Part shown: positions 5,307-5,625 of the stretch, in pieces
Numbering within the stretch: the first letter of the stretch is position 1
Layout of the letters: every line of letters starts with the position of its first letter
Source of the DNA: Mycobacteriaceae bacterium
GTDB taxonomy: Bacteria > Actinomycetota > Actinomycetes > Mycobacteriales > Mycobacteriaceae
DNA: 5,625 nt
Reading direction: 5' to 3'
NCBI GenBank assembly: GCA_019242135.1
Contig: JAFAWC010000502.1
Span: 1 to 5,625 of the forward strand
The notes under the pieces: generated by a model
What the model saw: the letters and a program-made list of their open reading frames with translations, nothing else
Told to the model about the DNA's origin: nothing
Database searches by the model: none
Position numbers and translations under genes: made by a program

Positions 5307-5625
5307 GCGCGGGGCAGCGGCGCGGTGGGCACGGACGTGACCAGCGCGGTGGGCACGGACGTGACCGGCGCGACTGCTGCGCGGGAGAGTGGGACCGCGA
5401 ATGTTTCACGTGAAACACCGTCGACCGCAGATGCGCCGTGGCCGACAGACTCCGCGGATACCCCCATCGGTGCGGCCGCCGAGCGGGCCATGCACGTGCT
5501 GCACACCACCCACCCGCGACTCACGCCGCCCGCGCGCCGGCGGCTTCTTACGATCGCGAATCAAAAGGGTGGCGTCGGCAAGACGACCACCGCCGTCAAC
5601 CTCGCCGCCGCGCTTGCACTGGAGG
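5175..5625 (+). CDS. parA: Chromosome partitioning ATPase ParA (3' end beyond window)
   Basis: Walker-type ATPase that, with ParB bound to parS, segregates the origin region. The window shows 150 codons. From residue 105 the match to mycobacterial ParA is plain: IGAAAERAMHVLHTTH, then LTIANQKGGVGKTTTAVNL, in which KGGVGKTT (131-138) is the deviant Walker A with signature Lys131 and catalytic Lys136. NVSRET (76-81) is the translation of the second parS site, also present in M. tuberculosis ParA as I recall. Residues 1-44 are four 11-residue repeats (VTEAPAEGEAT, VTKAPAAGEAV, VTEAPTAGEAR, VAEAPAAGETV) and 50-65 two 8-residue repeats ([GS]AVGTDVT). I chose GTG 5175 because it overlaps the rsmG stop and has GGGAGG 5 nt upstream. 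In-frame GTG codons at 5208, 5241 and 5274 have similar sites, so the true start is uncertain. The leader is low-complexity and probably disordered. Confidence 0.93.
   Translation, partial: MTEAPAEGEATVTKAPAAGEAVVTEAPTAGEARVAEAPAAGETVARGSGAVGTDVTSAVGTDVTGATAARESGTANVSRETPSTADAPWPTDSADTPIGAAAERAMHVLHTTHPRLTPPARRRLLTIANQKGGVGKTTTAVNLAAALALE
5319..5366 (+). repeat. Two tandem 24-bp repeats in the parA leader
   Basis: Units 5319-5342 and 5343-5366 differ only at their first base (G or A). Both read as (G/S)AVGTDVT, an 8-residue repeat. Unit length is a multiple of three, so the parA frame is kept. It lies 12 bp downstream of the 33-bp array and is unrelated to it in sequence. Confidence 0.92.
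5402..5417. promoter_or_regulatory. parS: parS centromere site 2
   Basis: A second perfect copy of TGTTTCACGTGAAACA, 945 bp from site 1. It is read by parA as part of N-V-S-R-E-T (residues 76-81), one codon phase different from the MFHVKH of rsmG. As a ParB-binding site inside the gene for its partner ATPase, it could affect parAB expression as well as partition; the regulatory effect is inference. Confidence 0.97.

Noticed and set aside
5042..5524. Minus-strand frame (160 codons) opposite parA, with another MFHVKH-like start near 5418
   Set aside because: The MFHVKH-like start is produced by the palindromic parS read on the other strand; the rest is the antisense of the parA leader repeats.

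Overview
This window is the chromosome-origin neighbourhood of a high-GC actinobacterium, almost certainly a member of the Mycobacteriaceae (Mycobacterium in the broad sense). The gene order read outward from dnaA (dnaA < > rpmH, rnpA, yidD, yidC, jag/khpB, rsmG, parA) is the classic actinobacterial origin cluster. Several proteins match mycobacterial versions as I remember them: the 47-residue L34, the YidC tail ending [14 protein letters not shown], the ParA block DTPIGAAAERAM followed by LTIANQKGGVGKTT, and a DnaA that begins at a TTG codon. No database search was possible, so genus and species are inference.

Layout. 1-1291 (minus) is the N-terminal ~430 codons of dnaA, cut by the window edge inside the start of its DNA-binding domain; dnaN and the usual oriC (the dnaA-dnaN gap) would lie off the left edge. 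1292-1869 is a divergent intergenic region with three tightly packed DnaA boxes close to dnaA and a good SigA-like promoter facing rpmH. 1870-3803 holds rpmH, rnpA, yidD and yidC, nearly abutting or overlapping, which suggests one transcript making a ribosomal protein, the RNase P protein and two membrane-protein insertion factors. 3844-4386 is the RNA-binding KH/R3H protein Jag (KhpB). 4456-5178 is rsmG (gidB), the 16S rRNA m7G methyltransferase. 5175-5625 is the 5' part of parA, cut by the right edge just after its Walker A motif.

Two perfect 16-bp parS palindromes are the main non-coding signals. One is built over the start codon of rsmG and the other lies inside the parA leader; both are translated, in different reading frames. 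Together with ParA and a presumed downstream ParB they mark the chromosome-partition centre. The most unusual stretch is 5131-5366, the rsmG/parA junction. It contains a 12-bp duplication in the rsmG tail, four 33-bp repeats that make up the first 44 residues of ParA, and two 24-bp repeats. Each 33-bp unit carries its own Shine-Dalgarno-like sequence and GTG codon in frame, so the parA start signal has itself been multiplied.

Overall this is a conserved housekeeping region. I see no mobile element, CRISPR array, tRNA or rRNA, and no evidence of a wholly new system. The points worth a second look are the repeat-borne multiple starts of parA, the coding parS sites, the compact DnaA-box cluster, and a small reading frame overlapping the dnaA start.
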